Origin: Ifrita kowaldi
Taxonomy: Eukaryota; Chordata; Aves; Passeriformes; Cinclosomatidae
Assembly: GCA_013398055.1 (NCBI GenBank)
Contig: VZRS01006711.1
Span: forward strand, 192,323 to 256,322
Reading direction: 5' to 3'
Length of the DNA: 64,000 nt
Shown piece after piece: positions 36,197-49,460 of this stretch. Both the position numbers and the translations under genes were made by a program. The notes beneath the pieces are model-generated. The model did no database searches and was not told the DNA's origin. It was given only the letters and a program-made list of their open reading frames with translations. Position 1 is the stretch's first letter. Each line of letters begins with the position of its first letter.

Positions 36197-39100
36197 ACAA
36201 GCTTCTGACTTTAAAAATATGTTGTTTTTTCCTCTCTTCAGCTATGAACTCTTGTGTTGGAGCCAAATCAAGTGACTTAGTGCTATGTAAAAGCTGTTCA
36301 TTTTTAATTTGATAGAAGAGGTTCATTGTTTCAAAATGTATGGTTTTGATAAGTGTGATTTCTGTGAAATTAAAACAGAGTAAAATTAATGTCTGTAGTT
36401 ATTTCCCTTCAATTATGTCAGCTTTACATTTGCATGAAACACTGTTTTCATTCCTCTTTAGTGCAACACATAATAAGGCTTTGTATTTTTAATTTATCTG
36501 GAGGAAAAAATATGAAGGTTCTGCAGCCATGTGGAGAACTCTGTTAAGAGTAATTTCAGATTTGGTTTCATTTAGCTGAAAACCAAGAATTTGGACTGCC
36601 ACAATTTCTCTTACAATGGAAGTCTGCTTCTTTTCCAAATAATACTTAATTTATACTATTTTAAACCTACGCTCTTTAGGCAAACAGCCACTTGAAGTCT
36701 GTTCAATATTGCTGTAGGCCTCATCCTGTTACTCCTTTTCTTCTGTGGTGGAAATAAGAGTGGGATAGGTTTTAAATTAAGAAGATTAGACAAAAATAAC
36801 CCCCAAAAAATGCCTTATCCAAACCCTCTGAACTCCAAGGGCTGTTTTTACCCATATCCAGGGATATGGAGCAAGGTCCTCCCTCTCTAAAATTAAAGGA
36901 AGACCCTGAAGGAACTCAAGTTTAATTACACTGCAGACCTCAAGTGCCAGCTGGAAGCGACAAGAGACACATTGTGATCCAACTTCTGCTCTGCCAGTCC
37001 TAGAAATTACAGAGAGGAGAGCTTGTTGAAGTGCTGCATTGTAATATTTGTTTAAAAAATAAATTGAATCCTGGAGACCTTTCAGCTGCCTCACCCTCCT
37101 GGGATTTCTGGTCCCTGTGATAATTAACAGAGATGGACTGAACCAAAGGAGCCCTCTCCTGCTGCTGTCCACAAGCAATTTAGGAGTGGGATAAATTGCT
37201 AAAAGCTCCACGTGAGCTGGCAGTGCCACTGATTCCCAGCGCTGCTCTCAGCTGTTTTGATTCTCCAGACACGTAAAAGACAGGAGTTACTCATTAATTA
37301 CCATCCAATATTCTTAATCAACATCAACTATCAAATTCTTAGTCAAGCTCTTGATCACAAACTTAATCATGCCTAGCCCAAACTGCTTCACCCCGTTAAG
37401 TGGCATTCATTAAAAAGGCTCTGCCATCACATCATCGGGCGCTTCCCAAGCGTGAGACTCTCAGTGACAAACAAGGTGCAGTTGAAGCAGCCACTGCAGG
37501 GCAAAGATGGCATTAATTAAAGAGGATGGACATTTCACTTCACATGGGCCAAGCAGCTCCACAAGAAAAGGGAATCTAAAGCTCCAGCTCCGTTGTTTAT
37601 CGGTTATGAGATATTTTGGAAGGCCCTCGTGACACCTCCTGCTCCAGCAAAGAAAGGATAAAACTGATGAAGAAAAGTAGCGGTGAAAAAATTAAAATAT
37701 CTTTTTTTTCCAGTTATGAAAGGTAACAAGTCCTTCTCAGAGTAAGGAAAAATTGGAAGAGCAGTCAGAGCTCCCTTGGGATGTTGAGGCACATCTCATT
37801 TAAACACTGAGCTTTGTTCCCAACGTGCTCCCACTTCACCACACAACAGCTCTGAGCAGAAGCGAGGGTGGCTGGGAGCTCCTTTCCCCACATACACAAC
37901 TGGAATTGTGTCTTCTACTACTGCAACAGTCACTGGTGCCTCTCCACATCACAGCTGAACTCCCTGGATCCAAACACCAGGTCACCCATCCCACAGGATC
38001 CGTGGGATGGGCAGCAAGAATTTACTACCTAGGAAGTTTTTGTTTCCCTCCAGAGCTTTATGGGAAGAGGATGGGGGGACACATTGCTTTTGAGCACTTG
38101 GTATCTCCAATCAAAGTGCACAGATGGATACAAGCCTAATCGACCAAAATGCACATTGGGAGAGGAAGAAAATTGGGAATTTTTTCTTCTATCAAATGCA
38201 AGCAGAGAAGTCTTCTCAACAGACAGTTTGGAAATGCAGGCTGACTGTTCCGTAAATCCCCCCAGTCTATAAAACAAACCAGGACAAGGTGTCCATTATG
38301 ACAAACAAGCACTTAATAAAATTTTGAATCAGTTTTTCTACATCTTGGTTAAAAAAACAAAAAAAAAGTAGAAATCCAGGGAGGAAAAAAAATGTTGACA
38401 ACTGAGAAATTTCCATTAATCCAACACATGATATGTTCTAAACACAAGTGAATTCCTTGGACAATTATGAATGAGTGGTTACTACCCAAGAAACAATTCT
38501 TTCAACATTCATTAAAAGATTTATGTCACTCAGAAGTTGTAGAACAAACGGAATCTGCAGGCTTTGAAAATTAAATGCAAACTTGTACCTGATTTATTAC
38601 AGAGATGTTGTAATCAATAATAGAATTGAAGCTTAAAAGCACAAGGTCTCCTCTGACAGCAGAGCATCTTCTTCATCCCCCTCCCTGCCCCGGCTGACGT
38701 CTGATCCACGGCATCTCTGGTAATAAGAACCCCTGTCTGCCAAAGGAGAGACATCTCTAACTATTGATTTCTTTTTTACACACCGAGCACCTGGGTAGAT
38801 TTAATAGCACTCTCTCCCCCTGTTTTGTATGTGCACAGAATCTGATCTCACTCTCAAAGCTGGGTCTTTTATCAAAAGGAAAACGGGTTGGAGCTGGTCC
38901 TGGGGATGTGTTGTCTCCAGAGATCCTCCCTCCCTCTGTCACCCTGGTTCATTAACTAATGCAGGACCCTCTTTTAGCGATGACAAAGCCTGGTGACCTT
39001 GGCCTTTCTGGTCACAATCACATGGGTTATCACTGTTTTTTGTCATTAGGCTTTCACTGTGGAGGATCTTTGAGCTAAAATTCCCTTTTCCTTGTTTTAG

Positions 39101-40733
39101 GCCACTTTTCCTGGTTGTGCTTTACTTCCACCCCTCCCAACACCAGCCCAGGAGCTCCTTTCCAAACAACACATGGATGGGTTTGCCTGCTACATCCCAT
39201 AAACCTGCTTCCCCCTCCGGCAGCACAACAACATTATTTGGGATACCAAATCTTCCAAGCAACAATTCCCATCCCTGGGGAAGGTCCCAGAGGGAGCAGG
39301 GTGACTTTTCCTACCCCATAAGCAGGCAGGTTCCATGCACAACAAATCCCACTCGTGGGCTGACCTTCAAGGCAGCCCCGAGGGCCAGGTGCTTATCAGA
39401 GATCTGTGACTCAGAAGGGAACTGCTGATCTACCTCAACAAAAGGGGCTGAGAAGCCAAAAACAATGTTGGAGAGAAGAGTCAACCTCTGTTTTCCAGAT
39501 AACGTGACAAAAACCGTGGCTACACCTTTATGCCCCCAATCTGGACATGAAACCTCATGTTGAGAGCAAAGAAGGTGACATTTAAAAGGTGATATTTGGG
39601 GGGAAATGGTGAAGTCATGCACAGAGTGCTTCTTATGGAATGAGTAAAAATTCTGGTTAGTGTAACGAGGAAAATGAAACGATTGCTGCACTTTTCTCCT
39701 TCAAGAAAGTCCTTTAAGTGACTGAAATTTCATCATTTCAGATGCTTCAATTGTTCAAGTCTCACACATGCTGCAGGTTAAACCTCATGCTGCCTCTACA
39801 CACTTTATATTGATACAATGCACAAAACAGAGACATAAGAATGTCCCAAACCTAAACTTTCTGCACTAAAACCTCTCTGACCCCACTAAAAATGAACATG
39901 TTACCACTCCATGCACTCTTCTGCAGCATTAGCATATTTATGGCTATTAAAAGTATTAATAATTTATTGCCTCAACACATCAGGGCTACTCTGTTTCCAT
40001 ATTCGTGTATATGCTTGAATGTACATTGCATTTCATTTACTGTCACCACCAATTGCTGCACAAATTTCCCAACTTTTTTCCTATCTTTTTCTCTAAAAAT
40101 AACTTTTACCTTCTCCAGCATATTCCCAAATTTCCACACTGCTGACCGCTGCATTTTTGTGCTTTGCCAAGCACCGTGCATCAATGCCAAAGCTCAGCTT
40201 AATTCTTTAATCTTAAAAAAAAAAAAAAAGTTCATCATAGAGTAATTAACAGGCTGTCATTAGTCACAACCTGCTTAGCAAGACCTAAACTTTCTCAAAG
40301 ATAATCTGGAAATGCAATTAATTACTCAAGTACACAACTTCGAATGTTGTATTGTCACCTTAAATTTTCTTTCAGGAAATCCAGTGGTGTCATAAAGGTT
40401 TAAAAGGCCCAACCTAAGTTTCCAATGGGAAGGAGAGATTGTTTGGATACAAAAAAGCCTGCTTGCTTCCAGAGTTCCTGCTGGCTTTGCCTCATTCCCT
40501 CTGCACCGTGGGAGCTATTGAAATACAAGCTGAAGGAGAAGGATTTTAAACACATTCACTTCTCTTCAATACCTGGTTTGAGGTGTTTGGGGTTTAACAC
40601 AGCTGCCTGATACCAACGAGTAAATGGACACTTTTATTCCTTCACTGCCACGATAAAATCAACCTCAGGGGCTGCAAATGCTGCCTGCACTGGGAGGAAA
40701 CAACAAAGCTGAGCGGGCTGGAGAGGTATCAGG

Positions 40734-40806
40734 AGATAATCACATCCTCAGGACATTTATCGTGCGAGATAAGAACCGCTGCCAGAATATGATTATCTGC
40801 TGATAA
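40734..40806. promoter_or_regulatory. GATA-motif cluster (candidate enhancer)
   Basis: Five GATA cores lie within 73 bp: AGATAA at 40734, TTATC at 40757, AGATAAG at 40767, TTATCT at 40793 and TGATAA at 40801. The sequence also keeps CpGs ('tatcgtgcgagataag', 'aaccgct'). This is the second such cluster in the window. Activity is inferred only from motif density. Confidence 0.35.
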
Positions 40807-41529
40807 CAAGAAACCGTGGAGTTTTCACTGTGCTGCAGGAAACTCATTACGGGGATGAAAAGCTGGATTTATTGTTTCTGAATGTGGAATTGGCAGCTGA
40901 GAACTGTGTGTGGCAGCTGCAGCCACAGGGTCAGTTCATGACACGAGGTCCTGAGGTGACCACCTGGACGCTGAGGTGACCCCCCCCTAAGCTAAAACTG
41001 CCCAGGACACAGAGAAATGAGCTTGCACAGCATTTAACCTCCTCCTCCTCCCAGGAGCTCCACTGACTGATTGAGATGGAACCACTTCCAGGGAGAACGA
41101 AGTTGTATCAGATCATCGAAAACAAAAAAAATCCACCAAGAAAAGAACAATAGGAATATAGGGTGGCCTTACGGGTAAGGAAAAATAAAGTCCTCTCAAA
41201 TTCTATCACCATGTTTGACCCAGAGGTCTTTGCAAGGGCAGAATTTCTTGACCCTCCTACAAAAAGGATATAAATAAGTCTGGACGTGGAATGGTTTTCC
41301 TGTCCTGTCAATGATCAGTTCTGAAAGGAACCCAACTCCTGCCAACACACCCTGAGCTCTAAAAATAAACCCAGTCTGCTTTGGGACAGCCTTCTCCTCC
41401 AGGAAACTTCCTGCCAGTGAATGAAGGTCATCTGCTCCAGAGTACTTGTTTCCTCAGAGGCTGCAAACTACATCGACGCAGAATTTGCTCTTGACTAACC
41501 CAAAACCCTTTGCACAGAGGATGTTTCTG

Positions 41530-41788
41530 GGATGTCTCATCCTCCATGCCCGGTCTGGGCTCCCCAGTACCAGAGAGCCAAGGAAATGCTGGATCAAGCC
41601 CAGCAAAGAGCCTGGCCAAGGCTGGCACAGCGCTGGAACAGGCTGCCCAGAGACTGGGGCTTCTCCATCCTTGGAGATGCTCAAATCCCAACTGGACACA
41701 GCCCTGGCTGACCTGCTCTGGCTGCCCCAGCTCTGATCAGGGCTGGGCTGGAAGTCTCTGGGGGTCTTTACCAGCTCCAACCATTCTT
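41530..41788 (+). mobile_element. CR1 LINE fragment (plus), internally deleted
   Basis: The plus strand holds CR1-like segments in sense order: 'tctgggctccccagtac', 'gctggaacaggctgcccag', 'cttctccatccttggagatg', 'ctcaaatcccaactggacac' and a decayed 'gctccaaccattctt' end. The distance between the first and later segments is shorter than in full elements, so an internal deletion is likely. Confidence 0.85.
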
Positions 41789-42763
41789 TACTACTCTTCA
41801 AAGGTATTTTTCCCAATGAAAACCAAAATGTGTGGTGGGGGAGGGTGGAAAGTAATTTCATTTTGATGAATTTATTTTTTTAAATGAAAAATGCTGCCAA
41901 AGGACTTCCAAACCCAGACATTTAAGCATAGCTTGAGGTGTTCAGTCAGGCCTTTTCTCCCTGCTCCTGATTCCAGGCTCACCACAGCCAGAAAATGACC
42001 TAATTCAGTGCCTTCAGTTCCTTGCCAGACTCAAAATCAAATTTAAGGATTGGATAACTTCGACACAGTCGGTGCTATTTTGTCCTACCAGCTCTATTTC
42101 ACTCAGCAAAATGTCAAGTGTGTCTATCTGGACAAGAGGCTTCTGCTTCATAATCTTCTCTCCTCAGCACTTGAAAGCACTCGGGCTCCTACCTCTCGGT
42201 GCTCCAGATGCAGGAATTTCCCTGCAGAGCTCTGCCCTCTCTCCTCCTCTCCTGGAGGAGGTCACTCCCTTCCTGGAGCTCCGTTTACTCAGCTGGGGGG
42301 ACTAAAGTGGCTTTGCTTTTAGTTACAAGTGCTTCATTTTATTTGTATTTACTTCCTCCAATAGTAAACCCATCACCCAGACATCCCTTCTGTAGCTGCA
42401 GGGAAACTTTTTTTTTTCCCTAAAAATACAGAAGGAAAGCAAACCAGGCTCCATTCACCAGCAGAATCTCTCTGAATAAGAGTCCCTAAATTCACATCGT
42501 ATTTTCTCCCACACTTTTGTGCCACACTGCTGCTGGTTAAGGTATCACTTCCCAAAATTATGGAGATGTATTAATTGGGGATGTGATAATCAAGCAACAT
42601 TAATCATGTACCAAAAAAAAGCTTGATTTTTTCAACAGGTAACAAGCAAATTGAAGCAAACCCCAAATTTCTCCTAAGGATCATTGGCCAGATTACCATT
42701 CAATGCTCCATTATTAGAGATTTCTTTTCTTTCCTCAAATTTAGGCTTGCACAGATTAAGTCC
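41789..42763. other. Unique non-coding DNA
   Basis: No gene is recognised; the overlapping open frames at 42050-42423 carry no motif. A T run lies at about 42409-42417. Confidence 0.6.
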
Positions 42764-42907
42764 TAAAAAAACCCCCAAAAATCCAAAAAACCCCTCAAAA
42801 AAAACAACAACAAACAACAACAACAACCCCAAACAAAAAACCAACCAACCAAGCAAAAACCCAACAACAACAAAAAACCAAACAAAAAAAAAACCCCAAA
42901 AACCAAA
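42764..42907. repeat. A/C-rich low-complexity tract
   Basis: About 145 bp contain essentially only A and C on the plus strand ((AAC)n, (CAAC)n and A-run/C-run mixtures), with very few G or T. The opposite strand is therefore T/G-only, which gives an apparent 100-codon Leu/Phe/Gly/Val-rich minus frame that is not a protein. Confidence 0.92.
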
Positions 42908-44616
42908 GAGATTTGGTAAAACAACAAATAAATGGATTTTTTTCTCTTTTCCTGAGGGGAATCTTTTTAATCCCACACCTTAACTTTCAGCACTTCTTTT
43001 TTTTCTCCCCCCTCAAAAAATGTGAACAGCTTTATGTTTTAGGACTGGAACATCATTTATACTTCAGGCATGACCAGACATTTCTAGAAATTCATAAATA
43101 ACATACAAAAGGAGCCTGATGCTGGCTGCACTGAAGGTACATCATCTACTACAGCTTCCTGATTGATAAAAGAATAAACAGCCTCATTTTTCTCATCCTA
43201 GCTTACTGTAAATACTGCAGCCTGGTGCACGTTGAAAACAGGCCCAGCATCTGAAATCCATGACAGTCCAATTAGGAGAACATAAAATACTCACCAGAAA
43301 AAGAAAATTGTGTAAAAGTCTGGTTTGATGTGAAAGATTTGAGATAGAGCCACGCAGGACAGCGATTTCAGAAGTGGAAATGGAAGAAGTTGGCTTGTTC
43401 CCTGCTCCTGTAAAGTGTTTTTCTGATTCCAAGTGAATTATTGCTAATTACTGCCATGAAGAACACAGAGAGGCAGAGCTCTCTGCCTGTGTTTAGGGAA
43501 AGCTCACTGCACTAATCCAAATGACAAATGGAAGTTTTCCACAATATTTTAGGAAGATAATTGTGCCATCTGGGAAGCCATGTCACAGCTGTAACTGAGT
43601 GAGCAGGCCCAGGATGTGCAGCAACTCCTTCTGTGCTGAATTCATTGCAGTTAATAGATTCATCTCGGGGTTTATTTATTTATTTAGTTATTTAGAACAT
43701 CCTGGGACTTGGAGCATTGTAACAGGGCTGCCTGGATATGCATCAAATGAGTTCTTTCTTGGAGCTTTCATTATAGATATTATACCAGAAGTATATCAGC
43801 TCTTCACGAGATCATTACCAGAGAACTACAAATCAAAACTCATTTCATCAGGGCCAGTTCCTTTATCCTGCAGCCCTGTGCTATCACTTCTCTCCTTTAG
43901 AAAAAGGCCTTAAGAGAAGAAGAATAGACAACATTTCCTCAATATCTAGACCTTAATATTGTGTTGGAAGTGAGAATGCACAAAAAGCCCCCACGTCACC
44001 AGGAGATGATGAGCAGCATTCCATGGAGGAATCTGTGAGGATCTGGGGACATTATGCTATAAACAGCATAAAGGACTCCATGTAAATGGCAGGATTAAAC
44101 CCCCAGCAGCCGGGATCAATCCGTGCCCAATGACAATTTACTGCACACGAGAGTGGGAGGATTACATGGCACACTGGGACCACGAAATTTCCATATGGGG
44201 ACCTTTAAACTTCCCTTTCAACAGCTGCAGCTCATCTCCCAACGTTCCTTTTAATCCCTTTCAATCCACGCTCTGCAAAGCCAAGGACCAAAGCTCCACT
44301 TCCAACAGAGGTCCTTGGAAACCTCGAGCTGCTCGGTCCCAGCAGATCAAGTGGTCCCTGGAGGCAGCCTCGTGCCATCCTCCTACAGCCACCCATGGAA
44401 GAACCCCCGTGGGCTTGGAGGGAAGCGCTGGAAGGGAGCAGTGGACAGGAGCAGAGCCCTCTGCATCCCTCAGCCACGCCGAGTAACTCCTCAGGGTATC
44501 GAGGCTTCTCAGCAGCCTCATTCAGACACTCTGCATTTGTTTCTGTGCTCGCTCTGCCCCTTCCTCTCCAGACCTGGGGCCCAGCCAGCGCTCCTGGGGC
44601 TGCTCTCACCAGAGCA
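42908..44616. other. Unique non-coding DNA
   Basis: A short TTTA repeat lies at 43671-43694. The GC-richer 44230-44616 part has open frames on both strands without motifs. No gene is recognised. Confidence 0.6.
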
Positions 44617-44692
44617 GACCCCAAGCTGGAATAATCCAGCTCCAGACCCCAAGCTGGAATAATCCAGCTCCAGACCCCAAGCTGGAATAATC
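44617..44692. repeat. 28-bp tandem repeat, 2.7 units
   Basis: Exact units at 44617-44644 and 44645-44672, and a 20-bp partial unit at 44673-44692, each start 'gaccccaagctggaataatc'. Exact identity between the units suggests a recent expansion or ongoing length variation. Confidence 0.95.
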
Positions 44693-46479
44693 ACAGCTTG
44701 ATGCGCGCCCGTGAGATCAGAACGGAAAGTCTGATTTCCCCTGTGCCCGCCTGCTTCTCCTGACAGCCACTGGAGCTTCCAGAGGAGCTGCCCTGCCCAG
44801 GAACAGCATCCCTGCTCCACAGCCTCAGGCTCCCACGCCCGGAGCAGCCGTGTCAGCGCTCCTGACCCACAGAGGGGATGGGAGGTGAGCCGTGGTGAGA
44901 TGCACCGGGATCTCATTCCTGCCCAGCCTTCAGCCTCGCCCTTCCCTCTGAGCTCAGGGCATTTTTTCCCCTCTCTGCTCTCCCCACTCTAAACCAGGTA
45001 CAAATAAAACGTGTTGGGATGAGACAGCAGCAGAATAAAGCAGTGCAAGGTCTCAAACTCCAAACCCAGCTGGAGTGACCCTTGCAAGAACACGAACACA
45101 ACCAGAGCCTGAACAGGAGGAATATCCAAAGGGACAAGTCCATAGAAAATATGTCATTAAAGACTGGTTTACATGGCAAAAATAGGCTGCAACTGAAACA
45201 GGCAAAATCCCTGATCTGTCTGGCTTTGTAAAGACAAAGTTCAAAGTTATTCCGACCCTTCTCTGTGTCCATATAATACTTTAATTGGGGGGAAACCTCC
45301 CATTCGTGCAGGACAAGTAGGTAGATCACGTTCTTAATCTAGTCAGTGGGGATGTTTAGTGCCTTTTTAATAAAAACACACCCAGAATATCCTACAAAAA
45401 GGCCCAATTAAGCGCCAATTTCTGCATTTGTTGTGAGCAGCAGCACTGGTAATTTGAAAACACTGTGGTGTGAGCAGAGCTGCATTCCCACTGATAATTG
45501 CTCCGGTGTAATTTAGGCCAGTCGGTGCTACAGGAGGAGTGATACTAGCAGACGATAATACTGCAAATTAAAACCAGAATTTGCATAAAATTAGCGTACC
45601 ACCAAACTTAGGGACGTCAATAGAAATGCAGCGTGAAGGTCAGCAGCAAGACCCAAAAATCCCTCGATCCACACCAGTTTCAGACATGTGAAGTCATCTG
45701 AAAACAGCAGTGGGGAAGTTTCAGAGCAAAGACAAGCAAGGGGTCACAGAGAGAGAGCCAAAGTGAGATCCTGACCTGGGTAATCCCATTAACTTCAGGG
45801 AAATTGCATCAGGCTCCACCAGAGATGCTGAATTTGGCACCAGTTCTATGAAATGTACACTGAATAAATGCACAGGATTTACTGCTTGCTGCTGCCCTGG
45901 TTTTACTGCATTTTTACTGAGCTGTTGCAAAAGTCACTGTTATTTAGATTTGGAAGCATAAGAAAAATTACAATACTGAATAGTGTTTAAGGTAAAGCAT
46001 GTTTATTCCTTATTCTACAAAGCAACCGAATGTTTCCTAAAATATAAACCACTATCTATATTATATATACCTATTCCTCTGTTATTCCATCACAGAATGT
46101 TCCTAAAAATATATGCAAGTCCCCCAAAGTACCACCTGAAAATCACATTTCTCTCTGAAATCACATGGCCATGAGTGGCCATCACACTGCCCTGCTGAAG
46201 TCACTCCACACTTCCACAGAGGAATCAGATTTGGTTCACTGAGTGGGTTTTTTGGAGAAAGAGACCAAGAAATAGATATTCTGTTAAGAGATATTCTAAT
46301 CTGATGAAATGCCTTTGGGATCATGGAATGAGGCAGCTCCTTGCCACAGAGAATTTGCTGTTACTCAGGAATACTTTAAGGGCTCGATCCAGACATTGGG
46401 AATATTTCCAAGATCAATGAAGGCAGCTGGATTTGAGGCTGTACACACAGAGGAGTTTGAGCTGTGCTACCACAGACAA
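44693..46479. other. Unique non-coding DNA
   Basis: No gene is recognised. 45400-45640 is AT-rich with retained CpGs ('ctccggtgtaattt', 'agacgataata', 'tagcgtacc') and looks like a possible conserved non-coding element. Confidence 0.55.
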
Positions 46480-46577
46480 ATCCAGAATGGTTTGGGGTGG
46501 AAAAGACCTTAAAGCCCATCCAGCTCCACCCCTGCCATGGGCAGGGACACCTTCCACAGACCAGGATGCTCAAAATC
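46480..46577 (-). mobile_element. CR1 LINE 3' end fragment (minus), truncated
   Basis: This is the reverse complement of a CR1 3' end: 'ccagaatggtttggggtgg', 'aaagcccatccagctccacc' and 'ccatgggcagggacacc', ending abruptly after 'aggatgctcaaa'. About 95 bp long. Confidence 0.9.
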
Positions 46578-47607
46578 AGCCCACGGAGAGAGTGGAGAAT
46601 CATTAGGAACAGGAAACTGGGGAAAAGCTCCGAGCCCTGCAGAGTGTATTTAATAGGCAGCACCAAAACAAATTAAAAAGAAGGATACAACCAATGGCAT
46701 CTCCTTGCAGGAGGAATGGTGACAGCTCCCCGGGATGGGAAATCGCCGTGCTGGAACAGCAGCGATTTTCAAGGAATTACTGGCGTGCTGTGTTTGGTTT
46801 GCTGTCTCCCACCTTGCGTTTCCCAGACTGTATCAAAGCACAGACTATAACAGCTCCAATTTCTCTCACAGCAGCTACACCATGTGAGAAAAATTGACAG
46901 ATTAAATAGAATGTAGCTGCCAAAGCAACTGTGAACTATGGCTGCCCAAGAGGAGAAGATGATGTTCCTGAGTATCATGTTAAGAAGCGCTTTTGTGATC
47001 AAATGCAACAAGAGTCCATTTCATTATAATGCACTTAAAAAGAAAGGCAAAAAAAGCAATTTTCCCCTCAGCCCAAAGCATTCCTGCACAGCTCACGTAA
47101 CTCTCCTGTCTCCTCATCCGAAGTACAAGTGCCACACATAGAACAAACACACGCCTTGAATTTCTTTGGGCTGTGGGCAGTTCTATTTTGATGAATTCTC
47201 CAGCCCAACCAACTTCAAGAAGGCAAAAAAAAAAATATCTGGCCCTAACAAAAATTGATGATGCTGTGCTAAATGAGCGCCCTCGCTCCGCTGATGAGAC
47301 GGGCGCTAATCCAGCCCCGGCCCTGGAAGCTCAGTGCTTCATCAACGCTGACATGCACATGCCTAAGTGCCACTGACATCTGCATACATGCCTTATTTAT
47401 CTTGCTCTGCCTTCATTAAAAGGACAAATTGATGTCTCAAACATTTTAAACTCGTCACAGAATTCTTCCCGGCTCAGCAGAATGCGCCCCACCACTGCTT
47501 CAGAGGCCACGTGTGCTCTGGTGGGTAGGTAAGAGAGGGAAAGATAAAGGGGTTTTATGATGTGTTGATGAAAAAACAAATGCCTGGTCATACCCCACAC
47601 CAGGCAT
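46578..47607. other. Unique non-coding DNA
   Basis: No gene is recognised. A local group of CpGs lies at 47276-47325 ('gagcgccctcgctccgctga', 'gacgggcgctaa'). Confidence 0.6.
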
Positions 47608-47930
47608 CCAGAATCCCAGAATGGGAGACCACAGAATCCCAGAATGGTTTGGGTTGGAAGGGCCCTTAAAGCTCATCCAGTGCCCCCCCTGCCATGGGCA
47701 GGGACACCTTTCACTGTCCCAGGCTGCTCCAAGACCTGTCCAACCTGGCCTTGGACACTGCCAGGGATCCAGGGGCAGCCACAGCTGCTCTGGGAATTCT
47801 ATTCCAGGGCCTCCCCACCCTCACAGGGAACAATTCCTTCCCAATATCCAATCTAAACCTACTCTGTCAGTTCGAAGCCATCCCTACTCCTCCTGTCACT
47901 ACATGCCTTTGTAAAACAGCCTCTCTCCAT
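47608..47930 (-). mobile_element. CR1 LINE fragment (minus) with duplicated end
   Basis: This is the reverse complement of a CR1 3' region. The left edge has two rounds of 'cagaatcccagaatgg' (47608-47648), the counterpart of the repeated CR1 terminus, so the true element end is kept. The body follows with 'ccatgggcagggacacc', 'ccagggatccaggggcagcc', 'cttcccaatatccaatct' and a decayed right part. Confidence 0.94.
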
Positions 47931-49298
47931 TGAGATTCCAACTTCAGCCTGCATTACACTAAAGATAACATAAAAAGGGTTTTTTCAACAGCTCATATTT
48001 TAGTCATTGGGATAAAACTTGTAATAATCCATTTGCAGGCTCCACTCCTGTGAAATCTGCCAATAAGTGTGATTTCATCAGTCCTTCAGAAAAAAGCAGT
48101 AAATAAACGAGTGATTTTTGGGAGCTCTGGCAGAGGCAGGTGGAGAAAGCTCTGATGTCTTCTGGAGATGGGTGAGATGAGCCCTTCTCCAGAGCCATCC
48201 ACAAGCCTGGCAGGGCAGCACAGCTACTCCAGCCACAGGGAGAGTGGGGTGTTTTAATGAACCATCTGCATTTCTGCAGCTTCAAACCCAGCCCAGCTCC
48301 TGGTGACTCAGAGATTTCCAGGGGGACTCCGGTCCTTCATCAGCAAAGTAAATGCCAGAGTCAAACCACAGCATCTTTTGAGGGGAGAGCTGCTCCAAAT
48401 CCCTCAGGGATTTGCCATTTAGTGCCTTTCCAAGGCAACAGACAGAGGAGAAACCATCCAGACTTCAACCATCCAAGCCAGCAGTGCAACCCCTCTTGAG
48501 CTCAGCCCTCCCCATCCCCACAGTGTGTGACAGGATCCCAACTCCAGACTGAATCACAAACATTAATCCAACAACTGACTCCCAAGGTTCTCTCTTTTGC
48601 CAGAATTTTTCAGATTTTTTTCCTAACTAATGAGATTTCTTAATGGTAAAGAAAAGATTCATTTCTGCATTGTAAATAAGGTGCAGCTGGCCAGGTGAGG
48701 AAGCAGAACAGCATTTGGAAGTTAATTAGCACGTCACAAAGGCTCAGCGACCTGTAGAATGTTCAAACACTTCAATTACACATTAGATACAGCACCCTGG
48801 TCAGTACAAACTGAATACTAAAACTAATATTAAGCAGCTGATTTTAGATGAGAAAACCAAGAGTGTTTCAAATCAAAACAGACAACTTATAATTAACAAA
48901 ACCCTGAGTTACCTCTGGCTTCAAGCACTGCTTGTGGCTCCTTCAAGCTGCAAGAGGGAACAGAGGGGAAGGTAGGAGAAATTCCTGGCTTCCAGAAATT
49001 CCAGACTTTGGTGTTATTAGAAGCCAAGCTGCTTCTTTGGTTTCACTCTGAAAATTCTTCTCCCATCTTCAGCTCTCCCCACGTCACTGCTGTGCACCCC
49101 TTCACTGCAAACCCTCTGCCAGGAGCAGTCACCTGCCGTGGTCACGGTGCCACCCAGGGCAGGGAGGCAGTTCAGCATCTCCCGTGGTCTGGGGGGGTTT
49201 TATGGAGCCCTTTGGGTGGTGGTAGCAGTTACACAACATTTTTGTGGATATTTTCAGCCCAACCTGCAACCACCTTATTTCCAGTTTGTTATCTTATA
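47931..49298. other. Unique non-coding DNA
   Basis: No gene or transposon is recognised. The open frame at 49008-49472 (154 codons) runs into the next CR1 copy and has no domain. Confidence 0.6.
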
Positions 49299-49460
49299 AT
49301 CACAGAATGCTTTGGGTTGGGAGGGACCTTAAAGCCCATCCCATCCCACCCCCTGCCATGGGCAGGGACACCTTCCACTATTCCCAGGTTGCTCCAAGCC
49401 CTGTCCAGTCTGGCCTGGGACACTTCCAGAGCAACCACAGCTTCTCTGAGCAACTCATTA
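49299..49460 (-). mobile_element. CR1 LINE 3' end fragment (minus)
   Basis: The plus strand reads 'atcacagaatgctttgggtt', then 'aaagcccatcccatcccacc', 'ccatgggcagggacacc' and 'gctccaagccctgtccag', with an internal deletion before 'gcaaccacagcttctctgag'. The 3' terminus is intact at the left. Confidence 0.92.

Larger units (their letters stand above)
35993..41529. other. Unique non-coding DNA
   Basis: A long block without recognised genes or CR1. It contains a two-unit 34-bp duplication (36129-36196), a short A run near 40215-40229 and the GATA cluster at 40734-40806. The TATA-like 'ggatataaataag' near 41268 and 'ctaaaaataaaccc' near 41360 could belong to a worn LTR. Open frames of 147 codons or fewer show no motif. 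Confidence 0.6.

Noticed and set aside
42674..42983. Minus-strand frame rich in Phe, Gly, Val and Trp that looks like a membrane protein
   Set aside because: It is the T/G strand of an A/C-only low-complexity tract.
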